A DNA stretch of 38,594 nt, from the NCBI GenBank assembly GCA_949300425.1, contig CASGED010000057.1, positions 1-38,594 of the forward strand, read 5' to 3'. The translations under genes and the position numbers were made by a program. Shown here one piece after another: positions 18,183 through 26,178 of the stretch (position 1 is its first letter; the number at the start of each line of letters is the position of its first letter). The notes beneath the pieces were generated by a model. It made no database searches, was not told where the DNA came from, and worked only from the letters and a program-made list of their open reading frames with translations. Source of the DNA: an uncultured Bacteroides sp. Its GTDB lineage: Bacteria; Bacteroidota; Bacteroidia; Bacteroidales; Bacteroidaceae.

Positions 18183-21100
18183 TTAGAATTTGACATTAAG
18201 TGAGAAACCGATGTTGCGTGTAGAAGGCAAAGCCGCCAATTCGAACGCTTGGAATACATCCTGACTGTTCAACGCGAATTCCGCATTCACCGGAGCAGCC
18301 TTGTAGATATTGAACAAGTCACGTCCTACGATAGACACCTTCACACTGCGAAGCGGAGTTTTGCTGAGCCACTTCTTAGGCAACGTATATCCGATGGACA
18401 ACTCGCGCATCTTGACATAAGTTGCATCGTGCAAGAACTCTTCGCCGACCGGATAATTACCCGCAATGGTCGAATAGTATTGTTCGGCGGTAATCTGTTT
18501 GGTGTTTTCCAAGCCGGTAGACTCTACAATACCGTCCACCACCATACCGTCACGTCCTTCCAACGTACGAGCTGACGTACCGGCACCACAAGCGAGCGCA
18601 TCCGTCAACGACAAAAATTGTCCACCGTATCTGACATCAATTAGTGCACTGAATACTAAATCTTTCCAACTGAGAGTTGTTCCGAAAGAGCCTGTCCACT
18701 TAGGCATCATGTTACCGATAACTTTTGTAGAAGAAGTGTCGATGAGCGGAAGCCCGTTGTCATCCACCAAGATACGACCGGCCTCATTTCTTCTGTAAGA
18801 AGTCGAAACAATGTCACCAAATCGACCGCCTTCATCCATCACAACAGAACCGATACGAACCATCGTAGTCAGCGGGAACTGATAACGCTTGATCTTCTCG
18901 TCCAAATAAACATTACGGGTTTCGTTCTTTCCCCAATTCAACGTAACGTCCCATTTCCAATCTTTCGTTTGGATAGGTGTAGCTGTTACCATCAATTCAA
19001 CGCCCTTGCTTTCCATTTTACCGGCATTAACCATCTTCTGCGTATAACCGGATGATGCCGGAACAGGCATTCTAAGAATTTGGTCGGTCGTTGTCGATTT
19101 GTAGAAAGTGAAATCAATACCCAAGCGATTATTAAACATACGATAGTCAAAACCGACTTCCCAAGACAATGTACTTTCCGGCTTTAAATCCGCCAAAGGA
19201 TACGTGTTAGACGTTTGTCCATACGTATAATCGCCTATAGAACTCAACGTATAAACATTGGCCAACTGATAAGGAGTCGTGTCATTACCAACCTGAGCCA
19301 CTGACCCTCTTACCTTGAAATAAGTAATCCAATCCGGCATTTTGAACATCTCCGAAACAATGGCACTCACGCTGGCGGACGGATAGAAGTATGACCAGTT
19401 GGTAGAAGGCAACGTGGATGACCAGTCGTTTCTCGCCGTAAGGTCAAGATATACCATACTTTTATATCCAACCGTAGCGTTACCCAACACGGAGTTGATG
19501 CGTTTGGACCAAAAATCCTGTGTGGCCAACCTGGTCATACCGTTACTGATGGCAATGAAGTGCGGCAGGATGGCCTCCCCACTTTCCGCCCCTAACGCTT
19601 TATATTTACTATACTGAGTAGCGATGCCCACATTAGCCGTCACAGAGAAATCATTAAACCGCTTGTCAAAGTTAACCATCAAGTCCGCATTCAGTTCTGA
19701 ATTAACGGTATTATCAATATAAAGCATATTGTCTGGGGTTTGTCCTTGATGCAAATAAGCGTGATACTGTTCTACATTATCATTAATTCTATCAATACCG
19801 ATTCGACCTGTAACCTTTAAATAGTCCGTAATATTACCCGTGAGCGTAATCTGCCCCTGGAAACGGTCTCTATCCAAAGCATTTCCATTTTCATTCATTA
19901 CCAAAGCATACGGATTAAAGCGGATGTTTGACGGTCCCGACCAGTTGACGGCAGATCCGTCCAAGCCTATCGGATTCTGCAAGTCTTGCAAACGAATACT
20001 TCTCGGCATTTGGACAAAATGCTGCCACAATCCATTGTAAGTCTGAGGACGGTTTTTTACTTTTTCACGGAAATAAGCAATTTTGGCGCCCAATACCACA
20101 TATTTGTTTTTCACTTCCACATTGAGGTTATAATTCTGCTTCACCATAGACTCATTGGGAACAATGCCTTTGTTGCGAGTATCCGTGAAAGAAAGACGTG
20201 CGCTGATATTCTCCGTACCACCGGAAGCATTAAGCGAATTGGTATAAGCTAATCCTGTACGGAAGAAATCATCCATCTGATTGGTTTGCGGCAACATGGC
20301 ATAATCATTGTATGACTCATCACCGTACAATTCCCTGCGCCAGTTTGGAATCATCTGTCCTTCCATCTTAGGTCCCCAAGAGCCCAACGCTTCCATTGAG
20401 AATACGCCTTGAGAACCTTGTCCATAGACGTTTTGGAACTCATACGAGTCATAGGCTTGTGTCATGGCTACATAACCATTGTACTCCAACTGCAACTTAC
20501 CTTCTTTTCCCTTCTTCGTAGTAATGACGATGGCTCCGTTTTGGGCACGCGAACCATACAAAGCTGCTGCGTTAGCGCCTTTCAGCACAGAGATACTTTC
20601 AATATCATCCGGATTCAAGTCTGCGGCACCCGATGAATAAAAGAATTGAGAGTTAGCGGAAGCATTGGTATTATCCAAGATAGGCAAACCATCAACCACC
20701 CACAGAGGTTGGTTATTACCACTCAACGAATTCAAGCCACGCATTACGATACGTGTCGGACCTCCAACACCACCGCTTGATTGCGAAATCTGCACACCGG
20801 CCACCTTACCTTGCAACATATTGGAAACGCTGGTAGAACGGTTCTCGGTCAAGTTATTCGTCTTCACCTCCTGCATGGCATAACCCAACGCTTTCTTTTC
20901 ACGTTTGATACCCAAAGCAGTTACAACAACTTCGTCCAGTAATTCGTTATCTTCTTTCAATGTAATATTGAAGTCCGTCCTCCCTTGCAATGGAATCTCT
21001 TGGGTGGTATATCCCACGAAAGAAACCACCAAGACGCCATCAGCCGGAGCTTCGAAACTAAACTTACCATCTATGTCCGTAATGGCACCGATGTTGGTTC

Positions 21101-21308
21101 CCTTGACGGACACATTGGCACCGATAACCGGACCGAAATTGTCCTTGACTACACCTGTGATTTTTTTATTTTGCAGAACTTCCTCTACGGAATAACTTCC
21201 TGCCAACAGAGATGGTGCGGAGCTACCGGCATATCCCGGCAAACAACAAGCACCAACCAAAAACGAAAGCGCGAGCGTTCGTTTCATACGTTCTTTTTGT
21301 CGCTTCAT
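18183..21308 (-). CDS. SusC/RagA-like TonB-dependent outer-membrane transporter
   Basis: This 1041-residue protein imports oligosaccharides across the outer membrane. In order it has a signal peptide (about 1-28), a carboxypeptidase-regulatory-like domain (ITGVVKDNFGPVIGANV, near 50-125), a TonB box region (LDEVVVTALGI near 128-138), a plug domain (VSNMLQGKVAGVQI, then VLKGANAAALYGSRA) and a long beta-barrel ending in aromatic NVKF. It is the first gene of the minus-strand PUL operon and pairs with susD. ATG 21308 is used; an internal ATG seven codons later is also possible. It is divergent from the GH95 gene, and both have recognisable promoters in the shared gap. Confidence 0.96.
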   Translation of the reverse strand: MKRQKERMKRTLALSFLVGACCLPGYAGSSAPSLLAGSYSVEEVLQNKKITGVVKDNFGPVIGANVSVKGTNIGAITDIDGKFSFEAPADGVLVVSFVGYTTQEIPLQGRTDFNITLKEDNELLDEVVVTALGIKREKKALGYAMQEVKTNNLTENRSTSVSNMLQGKVAGVQISQSSGGVGGPTRIVMRGLNSLSGNNQPLWVVDGLPILDNTNASANSQFFYSSGAADLNPDDIESISVLKGANAAALYGSRAQNGAIVITTKKGKEGKLQLEYNGYVAMTQAYDSYEFQNVYGQGSQGVFSMEALGSWGPKMEGQMIPNWRRELYGDESYNDYAMLPQTNQMDDFFRTGLAYTNSLNASGGTENISARLSFTDTRNKGIVPNESMVKQNYNLNVEVKNKYVVLGAKIAYFREKVKNRPQTYNGLWQHFVQMPRSIRLQDLQNPIGLDGSAVNWSGPSNIRFNPYALVMNENGNALDRDRFQGQITLTGNITDYLKVTGRIGIDRINDNVEQYHAYLHQGQTPDNMLYIDNTVNSELNADLMVNFDKRFNDFSVTANVGIATQYSKYKALGAESGEAILPHFIAISNGMTRLATQDFWSKRINSVLGNATVGYKSMVYLDLTARNDWSSTLPSTNWSYFYPSASVSAIVSEMFKMPDWITYFKVRGSVAQVGNDTTPYQLANVYTLSSIGDYTYGQTSNTYPLADLKPESTLSWEVGFDYRMFNNRLGIDFTFYKSTTTDQILRMPVPASSGYTQKMVNAGKMESKGVELMVTATPIQTKDWKWDVTLNWGKNETRNVYLDEKIKRYQFPLTTMVRIGSVVMDEGGRFGDIVSTSYRRNEAGRILVDDNGLPLIDTSSTKVIGNMMPKWTGSFGTTLSWKDLVFSALIDVRYGGQFLSLTDALACGAGTSARTLEGRDGMVVDGIVESTGLENTKQITAEQYYSTIAGNYPVGEEFLHDATYVKMRELSIGYTLPKKWLSKTPLRSVKVSIVGRDLFNIYKAAPVNAEFALNSQDVFQAFELAALPSTRNIGFSLNVKF

Positions 21309-21336
21309 GGTTTAATCATTTAAAAATTCAACACCG

Positions 21337-21344
21337 CAAAGGTA
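21337..21344 (-). promoter_or_regulatory. -7 element for susC
   Basis: On the minus strand the site reads TACCTTTG, matching TAnnTTTG, about 29 bases upstream of the susC start. No good TTTG is seen at -33, as expected for an activator-dependent PUL promoter. Confidence 0.6.
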
Positions 21345-21516
21345 GGTGAACACCCTCAATGTATGTTTGCACTTATGTAGATATATATTTTAAAATTGTG
21401 CGAAATGGCTGCAGAAGACCTTCCCAAGCCCGTTTTGAGGGACGGATATCGTTTCGCGATGAACGGACAGTTTTCTCTATAGAAGGATTGAACCGCATAT
21501 TTTTATCGCATTTTGT

Positions 21517-21547
21517 TTTGTCCAGTGCTCGGTTTGACTTAATTTTG
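21517..21547 (+). promoter_or_regulatory. Full Bacteroides promoter for the GH95 gene
   Basis: TTTG at 21517-21520, a 19-base spacer and TAATTTTG at 21540-21547 match the TTTG / TAnnTTTG consensus at the expected spacing. The start codon is 28 bases further on. Confidence 0.75.
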
Positions 21548-21575
21548 TAGAAATAATCTCACAATAATTAAAAGA

Positions 21576-24128
21576 ATGAACAATATGAGGTATTGGTATG
21601 TCGTGTTCCTACTATGCTTGGCGGCTTGTTCCGGAAGCGGGAAACAAGAGAAAGAGAATGTCCGGTTGTGGTATGACGCGCCGGCGGCAAATTGGAATGA
21701 AGCGTTGCCCGTGGGTAACGGCAGGTTGGGGGCAATGGTTTTCGGCGGCGTTGGCGAAGAGCAATTGCAACTCAACGAGAACACGCTTTACAGCGGAGAA
21801 CCTTCCGTGATGTTCAAAGACATAAAAATCACTCCCGAAATGAAAGCGGAAGTGGTCGGACTGATGAAAGCCGGGCAGTATAAACAGGCTTCGGACTTGA
21901 TATGCAAGCATTGGTTGGGGCGCCTGCACCAATATTATCAGCCCTTTGCCGACCTGCACATCACGGACAACCGACAGGTGTCTGCTACAAACTATAAACG
22001 GGAATTGAACCTGTCGGAAGCTGTTAACCGGACTGTCTATACGGCGGATGGCGCCACGTATGAACGGGAAGTGTTCGCATCCCACCCGGATGACGTGATG
22101 GTCATTCGCTTAAAGACCGACAAGGAAAAAGGAATTGACGTCACGGTGGACTTTTCGTGTGTTCATCCTACGGCCAATGAGACGTACAGCGATGGGAAAC
22201 TCGTGCTGAAAGGACAAGCTCCGGGATATGTGGAACGCCGTACTTTTGAGCAAATAGAAAACTGGGGCGACCAGTACAAGCACCCTGAGTTATATGACAA
22301 GAACGGGAAACGCAAATTCAATAAACGGATGCTCTACGGAGACGAGATTGAAGGCAAAGGCATGTTCTTCGAAGCGCAGCTGATACCCGTATGTCCCGGT
22401 GGAAAGGTGGAAATGACCGCGGAAGGCCTTCGTATTAGCCAGACCGCGGAAGTCGTATTGTTGCTCAGCATGGCTACCAGCTACAACGGCTTCGACAAGA
22501 GTCCGAGCCGCGAGGGTGTTGACCCTTCGGCCAAAGTTTCCGGCATACTGGCCAAAGCCTTGGCTTTTGATTACGAAGCGTTGAAGGAAAGGCATGTCGC
22601 CGATTTCCGCTCGTTGTTCGACCGCGTCAGTCTGACATTGCCATCTTCTCCCGAACAATTGGCCTTGCCTACCGACCAACGCGTCGACCGATTTGCCGAC
22701 CAAAGCGACCCAGACTTGGCTGCCACGCTCTTCCAGTTTGGCCGTTATTTGATGATTTCCGGTTCACGCCCGGGCGGACAGCCGCTCAATCTGCAAGGCA
22801 TTTGGAACAAAGATACCATTCCGTCATGGAACAGCGGTTACACCATTAATATTAATACAGAGATGAATTATTGGCCCGCCGAAGTGACCAATCTGGCCGA
22901 GTGTCACGAGCCCCTCTTCCGGTTCATTGAAGAGTTGGCCGAGTCGGGTAGGGAGACGGCAGCCCGCATGTATGATGCCCGAGGTTGGGTAGCTCACCAC
23001 AATACTTCCTTGTGGCGGGAGACTGTGCCGAACGACAATGTACCCAGTGCTTCGTTCTGGCCCATGGCGCAAGGCTGGCTGACCAGTCATTTGTGGGAAC
23101 ATTACCAATTTACGCAAGATGAGACATTCCTGCGCGAAAAGGCTTATCCGCTGATGAAAGGCGCGGCGGAGTTTTTTGCAGACTGGCTGATAGATGACGG
23201 AAACGGGCATTTGGTCACGCCTGCGGGGGTCTCGCCGGAAAACTGGTTTATTTCCCCTCTCGGAGAACGCGTGGCGCTCAGCATGGGGCCGACGATGGAC
23301 ATGGCCATCATACGCGAGAACTTTGTCCGTACGTTGGATATAGCCCGTAAGCTGGATGTAGACCCGGACTTACAGAAAGAGTTGCAGGAGAAATTGGACA
23401 AACTGTTGCCCTACCAGGCAGGAGAAGGCGGAAAGCTACAGGAATGGATGTATGATTTCAAAGAAACCGATCCGCACCATCGTCATTTGTCTCATTTATA
23501 TGGGTTCCATCCCGGCGACCAAATAACGGCAGACACGCCGGAACTTCTTGAAGCCGTACGGCAAACACTCTTGAACCGAGGCGATGAGGCTACGGGATGG
23601 TCCATGGGTTGGAAAATCAATCTATGGGCGCGTATGATGGACGGAGACCATGCTTACAGAATCATTTCCAACCTGTTCAATCCGGTAGGATTCGGTTCGG
23701 GACATAAAGGAGGCGGGTTGTACAAAAGCATGTTGGACGCTCATCCGCCTTTCCAAATAGACGGTAACTTCGGTTTCACTGCCGGTGTGGCCGAAATGTT
23801 GTTGCAGAGCCATGCGGGCTACCTGCATCTTCTGCCCGCTTTGCCGGGCGCATGGCCGGAAGGCAACGTAAGGGGACTTAAAGCCAGAGGCAATTTTGAA
23901 GTAGACATTCAGTGGAATAAAGGCGCCTTGGCCCATGCTCGCCTTCTCTCGCTTTCAGGGAAAGAATGCAAGCTGCGCTCTGCCTGGCCGATGGTTGTCA
24001 GCAAAGGCGGGAAGGAAGTGGCACGGAGCGGAGAAAAGCAATTCAACAGGGTCTGCGATTACTATGAAGTCGTTTTCCCCACAGGCAGTGGTGAAACGTA
24101 CGTCATAAAAAACGTCCTGGAAGAATAA
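21576..24128 (+). CDS. GH95 family alpha-L-fucosidase (1,2-alpha-L-fucosidase type), lipoprotein
   Basis: GH95 enzymes are inverting glycosidases, classically 1,2-alpha-L-fucosidases, with some alpha-L-galactosidases. The 850-residue product has a lipobox with Cys18 (LAAC), then a beta-sandwich N-terminal domain starting [19 protein letters not shown]. The alpha/alpha barrel carries [27 protein letters not shown] (the Asn region), GVSPEN (general-acid Glu region) and FQIDGNFGF (Asp region), all family hallmarks. It is the only plus-strand gene of the PUL, divergent from susC. The lipoprotein signal suggests attachment to a membrane, in periplasm or at the surface. Confidence 0.94.
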   Translation: MNNMRYWYVVFLLCLAACSGSGKQEKENVRLWYDAPAANWNEALPVGNGRLGAMVFGGVGEEQLQLNENTLYSGEPSVMFKDIKITPEMKAEVVGLMKAGQYKQASDLICKHWLGRLHQYYQPFADLHITDNRQVSATNYKRELNLSEAVNRTVYTADGATYEREVFASHPDDVMVIRLKTDKEKGIDVTVDFSCVHPTANETYSDGKLVLKGQAPGYVERRTFEQIENWGDQYKHPELYDKNGKRKFNKRMLYGDEIEGKGMFFEAQLIPVCPGGKVEMTAEGLRISQTAEVVLLLSMATSYNGFDKSPSREGVDPSAKVSGILAKALAFDYEALKERHVADFRSLFDRVSLTLPSSPEQLALPTDQRVDRFADQSDPDLAATLFQFGRYLMISGSRPGGQPLNLQGIWNKDTIPSWNSGYTININTEMNYWPAEVTNLAECHEPLFRFIEELAESGRETAARMYDARGWVAHHNTSLWRETVPNDNVPSASFWPMAQGWLTSHLWEHYQFTQDETFLREKAYPLMKGAAEFFADWLIDDGNGHLVTPAGVSPENWFISPLGERVALSMGPTMDMAIIRENFVRTLDIARKLDVDPDLQKELQEKLDKLLPYQAGEGGKLQEWMYDFKETDPHHRHLSHLYGFHPGDQITADTPELLEAVRQTLLNRGDEATGWSMGWKINLWARMMDGDHAYRIISNLFNPVGFGSGHKGGGLYKSMLDAHPPFQIDGNFGFTAGVAEMLLQSHAGYLHLLPALPGAWPEGNVRGLKARGNFEVDIQWNKGALAHARLLSLSGKECKLRSAWPMVVSKGGKEVARSGEKQFNRVCDYYEVVFPTGSGETYVIKNVLEE

Positions 24129-24245
24129 TATCCGTTAGGATTCCTTACATTAGGTGGCGGATGGTCGTCGGTATTTGTCAATATCCGCTGTCCTGTTCGG
24201 TCCGGCTCTCGCAATTCCTTTGCAGAACTACTTCTGACGGGCCTT

Positions 24246-24327
24246 GGGGAATGTTAGAAACATAGAGGTCGAATGTTTCTAACATTCCCTGTCTATGTTA
24301 GAAACTTTCGGCCTTTGTGTTTCTAAC
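24246..24327. repeat. 22-bp-phased palindrome array, four units
   Basis: GTT-N3-AAC palindromes start at 24253 (GTTAGAAAC), 24275 (GTTTCTAAC), 24297 (GTTAGAAAC) and 24319 (GTTTCTAAC), exactly 22 bases apart and alternating in orientation. The first two sit in arms at 24247-24263 and 24273-24289 that can form a perfect 17-bp stem. The same family occurs at 3861-3917. Confidence 0.85.
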
Positions 24328-24555
24328 TCTAAAATAGGCGGAGGAGAATGACTCGGTTCTTTGTATCTTATTTTGTGCTTTTGCAAATGCTTCATTGTGC
24401 TCTTCTTTGTTTACATGGCTTCAAATGAGGGTAAAAATCGTAGGGGTATCGAGATAAATGCCTTGTCACCCGCTGACCGCGGGAATACCAAGTGCCTAAA
24501 GCTGTGCGGTAGGGTAACTGTTCTGAGAGAAACGAGAGTGAGTTTCATGGAACAA

Positions 24556-24623
24556 GGGACACAGGCACAGAGAAAAATGAATCTGTAAACAGGCAAAATG
24601 AGATCTCTGTGCCTTCGTGTCTC
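24556..24623. terminator. Inverted repeat, possible bidirectional terminator for GH95 and GH88
   Basis: GGCACAGAGA at 24564-24573 pairs with TCTCTGTGCC at 24604-24613, and flanking GGGACAC/GTGTCTC extends the stem with a small bulge and a mismatch. The loop is about 30 bases. The T-run is poor, so the terminator role is uncertain. Confidence 0.5.
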
Positions 24624-24645
24624 TGTATTTGAAGAAGCGCTTGAT

Positions 24646-25905
24646 TTATTTCTGCATATCCATATAGCGTTTTAACGCCTCCAGGTAGTAATAATCCGCA
24701 TAGTTGATGGGAGTATCAATTTCTGAACCGTGGGGCAAGGAACCGGTAGAGTGCATCAGCACAAATCCGTTGTTGGTTCCTTTCTCTGCCAAGTAATTCT
24801 TGCTTGACAAGTTCTTAAGCAGACGCTCGGCATATTGGTAGTATTTTTGCCCGTCGGGCGCTAAAGTGCTCAGTTCCAACATGGCGGAAGCGGTAACGGC
24901 GGCGGCGGAAGCATCGCGAGGTGTCTCGGCGATGGCGGGTGCGTCATAATCCCAATATGGAATGCTGTCGTTAGTCTGTACACGGTTCATGATCATGTCG
25001 GCTACGTGAATGGCCTGTTGCAGGAACTCTGTTTCTTTGGTTTCACGGTAGCACAACGTATAGCCGTAAACAGCCCAACCTTGTCCGCGCGACCAGGAAG
25101 ATTCGTCATTCTTACCCTGGTGGGTTCCGCGGCTCTCCACGGTTCCGTCATCGTTATAGCTGACTACATGGTAGCAGGTATAGTCCGGACGGAAGTGGTT
25201 CTTCATGGTTGTGCGTGCATGCTGTACCGCCATATCGTAATACTTTTTGTCGCCGCTCAACTTGCTGGCAGTGAACATCAGGTCAAGGTTCATCATATTG
25301 TCAATAATGACCGGATAGTTCCACTCGCCGAAATCCCAAGAACGGATGCAACCAACTTGTGGGTCAAAACGTTTGCTGAGCGTTTCGGCCGTCTCAATCA
25401 GTACATTGGCTATGGTGTCGTTAGGAGCCAGACGAAGCGCATTGCCGTATGCGCAATTAATCATAAAGCCCAAATCGTGCGTACCGGGCAACTGCCGGAT
25501 GGGGTACAACAGGTTGGTGTAACGGATGGCTTGCGCTTTCAGTCCTTCATCGCCCGTCAATTCGTATGCATACCACAGGCTACCGGGGAAGAAACCGCTC
25601 GTCCAGTCCACAATGCCACACAAACGACGTTTGCCTAAACGTTCCGGTCCGGGAACGGGATGCAAAGAGTCCACATTGACATCGGCTTCCAACTGGCGTT
25701 TCAGGAACTCCACGTCATACCCCACCCATGTACAACGGGGCATCGGCATGGCGGTAGAGTCGGTCAGCTCAATGGCGGTCTGTTTCAACTGATAGGCGGC
25801 TACGTCTAAAACGTGATCCGTCCAATTCTCCTCTTTCGGAGTCTCGGTGCAAGCTGCCATGCCCAAGGCGACAGCCGCGGCAAATAGAGTAAGATTCTTT
25901 TTCAT
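24646..25905 (-). CDS. GH88 family unsaturated uronyl hydrolase, lipoprotein
   Basis: GH88 enzymes hydrate and release the 4,5-unsaturated uronic acid left by polysaccharide lyases. The 419-residue product has a lipobox with Cys19 (GMAAC), and the alpha/alpha-barrel motifs THDLGFM with Asp144 and IIDNMMNLDLM with Asp202, the two acidic positions expected for this family. WSRGQGWAVYGY at 271-282 is also typical. GH105 is the main alternative, but the WSRGQGWA pattern favours GH88. Its presence implies that unsaturated products are made by the lyases at 14471 and 26179. A large inverted-repeat arm begins just upstream of its start, so its promoter must lie in or beside that repeat. Confidence 0.92.
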   Translation of the reverse strand: MKKNLTLFAAAVALGMAACTETPKEENWTDHVLDVAAYQLKQTAIELTDSTAMPMPRCTWVGYDVEFLKRQLEADVNVDSLHPVPGPERLGKRRLCGIVDWTSGFFPGSLWYAYELTGDEGLKAQAIRYTNLLYPIRQLPGTHDLGFMINCAYGNALRLAPNDTIANVLIETAETLSKRFDPQVGCIRSWDFGEWNYPVIIDNMMNLDLMFTASKLSGDKKYYDMAVQHARTTMKNHFRPDYTCYHVVSYNDDGTVESRGTHQGKNDESSWSRGQGWAVYGYTLCYRETKETEFLQQAIHVADMIMNRVQTNDSIPYWDYDAPAIAETPRDASAAAVTASAMLELSTLAPDGQKYYQYAERLLKNLSSKNYLAEKGTNNGFVLMHSTGSLPHGSEIDTPINYADYYYLEALKRYMDMQK

Positions 25906-25920
25906 ATAAATTATAAATTA

Positions 25921-26170
25921 AGTAAATGTACAACATTAAATGATAATTTATCGGGCTAACTTTTTAGACGCGGATTAAGCGGATTGGGCGGATTATTTAA
26001 GGGGGCTTCGCCCAAATAATTATCCGTATGGTTTGAGAATAAAAATAAAATTCGCTTTATCCGCTTAAACCGCGTCTAAAAAATGATGATGTGCTTCACA
26101 CACATAAATTCCCATTTAACAGAATCGTAAATCGTAAATTGCTAAATCGTAAATGAGCTAAATTCCCATT
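25921..26170. repeat. Left arm of a long inverted repeat pair
   Basis: This arm is nearly identical, in inverted orientation, to 29548-29795; I counted only a few mismatches plus a six-base divergent block near the outer end. Inside it, 25961-25984 pairs with 26059-26082 (one mismatch), enclosing a smaller hairpin with a GGGC/GCCC tip. It also has three 9-bp tandem units GCGGATTAA, GCGGATTGG and GCGGATTAT from 25970, and two copies of TAAATTCCCATTTA at 26105 and 26159. It carries no ORF. Confidence 0.92.
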
Positions 26171-26178
26171 TATAGTAT

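Larger units (their letters stand above)
24129..24645. other. Non-coding gap between convergent GH95 and GH88 genes
   Basis: The 517 bases contain a 22-bp-phased palindrome array (24246-24327) and a long-stem inverted repeat (24556-24623) near the GH88 stop. A 75-codon open frame at 24361-24588 lacks a good start context and any recognisable family, so I do not call it a gene. Confidence 0.7.

Noticed and set aside
24246-24327. CRISPR-like regular repeats
   Set aside because: The repeated core is only 9-15 bases, the gaps are about 7-13 bases and orientation alternates. There are no 25-40 base spacers and no cas genes.
24361-24588. 75-codon plus-strand ORF between GH95 and GH88
   Set aside because: No ribosome-binding site, unusual composition, overlap with the inverted repeat and no recognisable domain.
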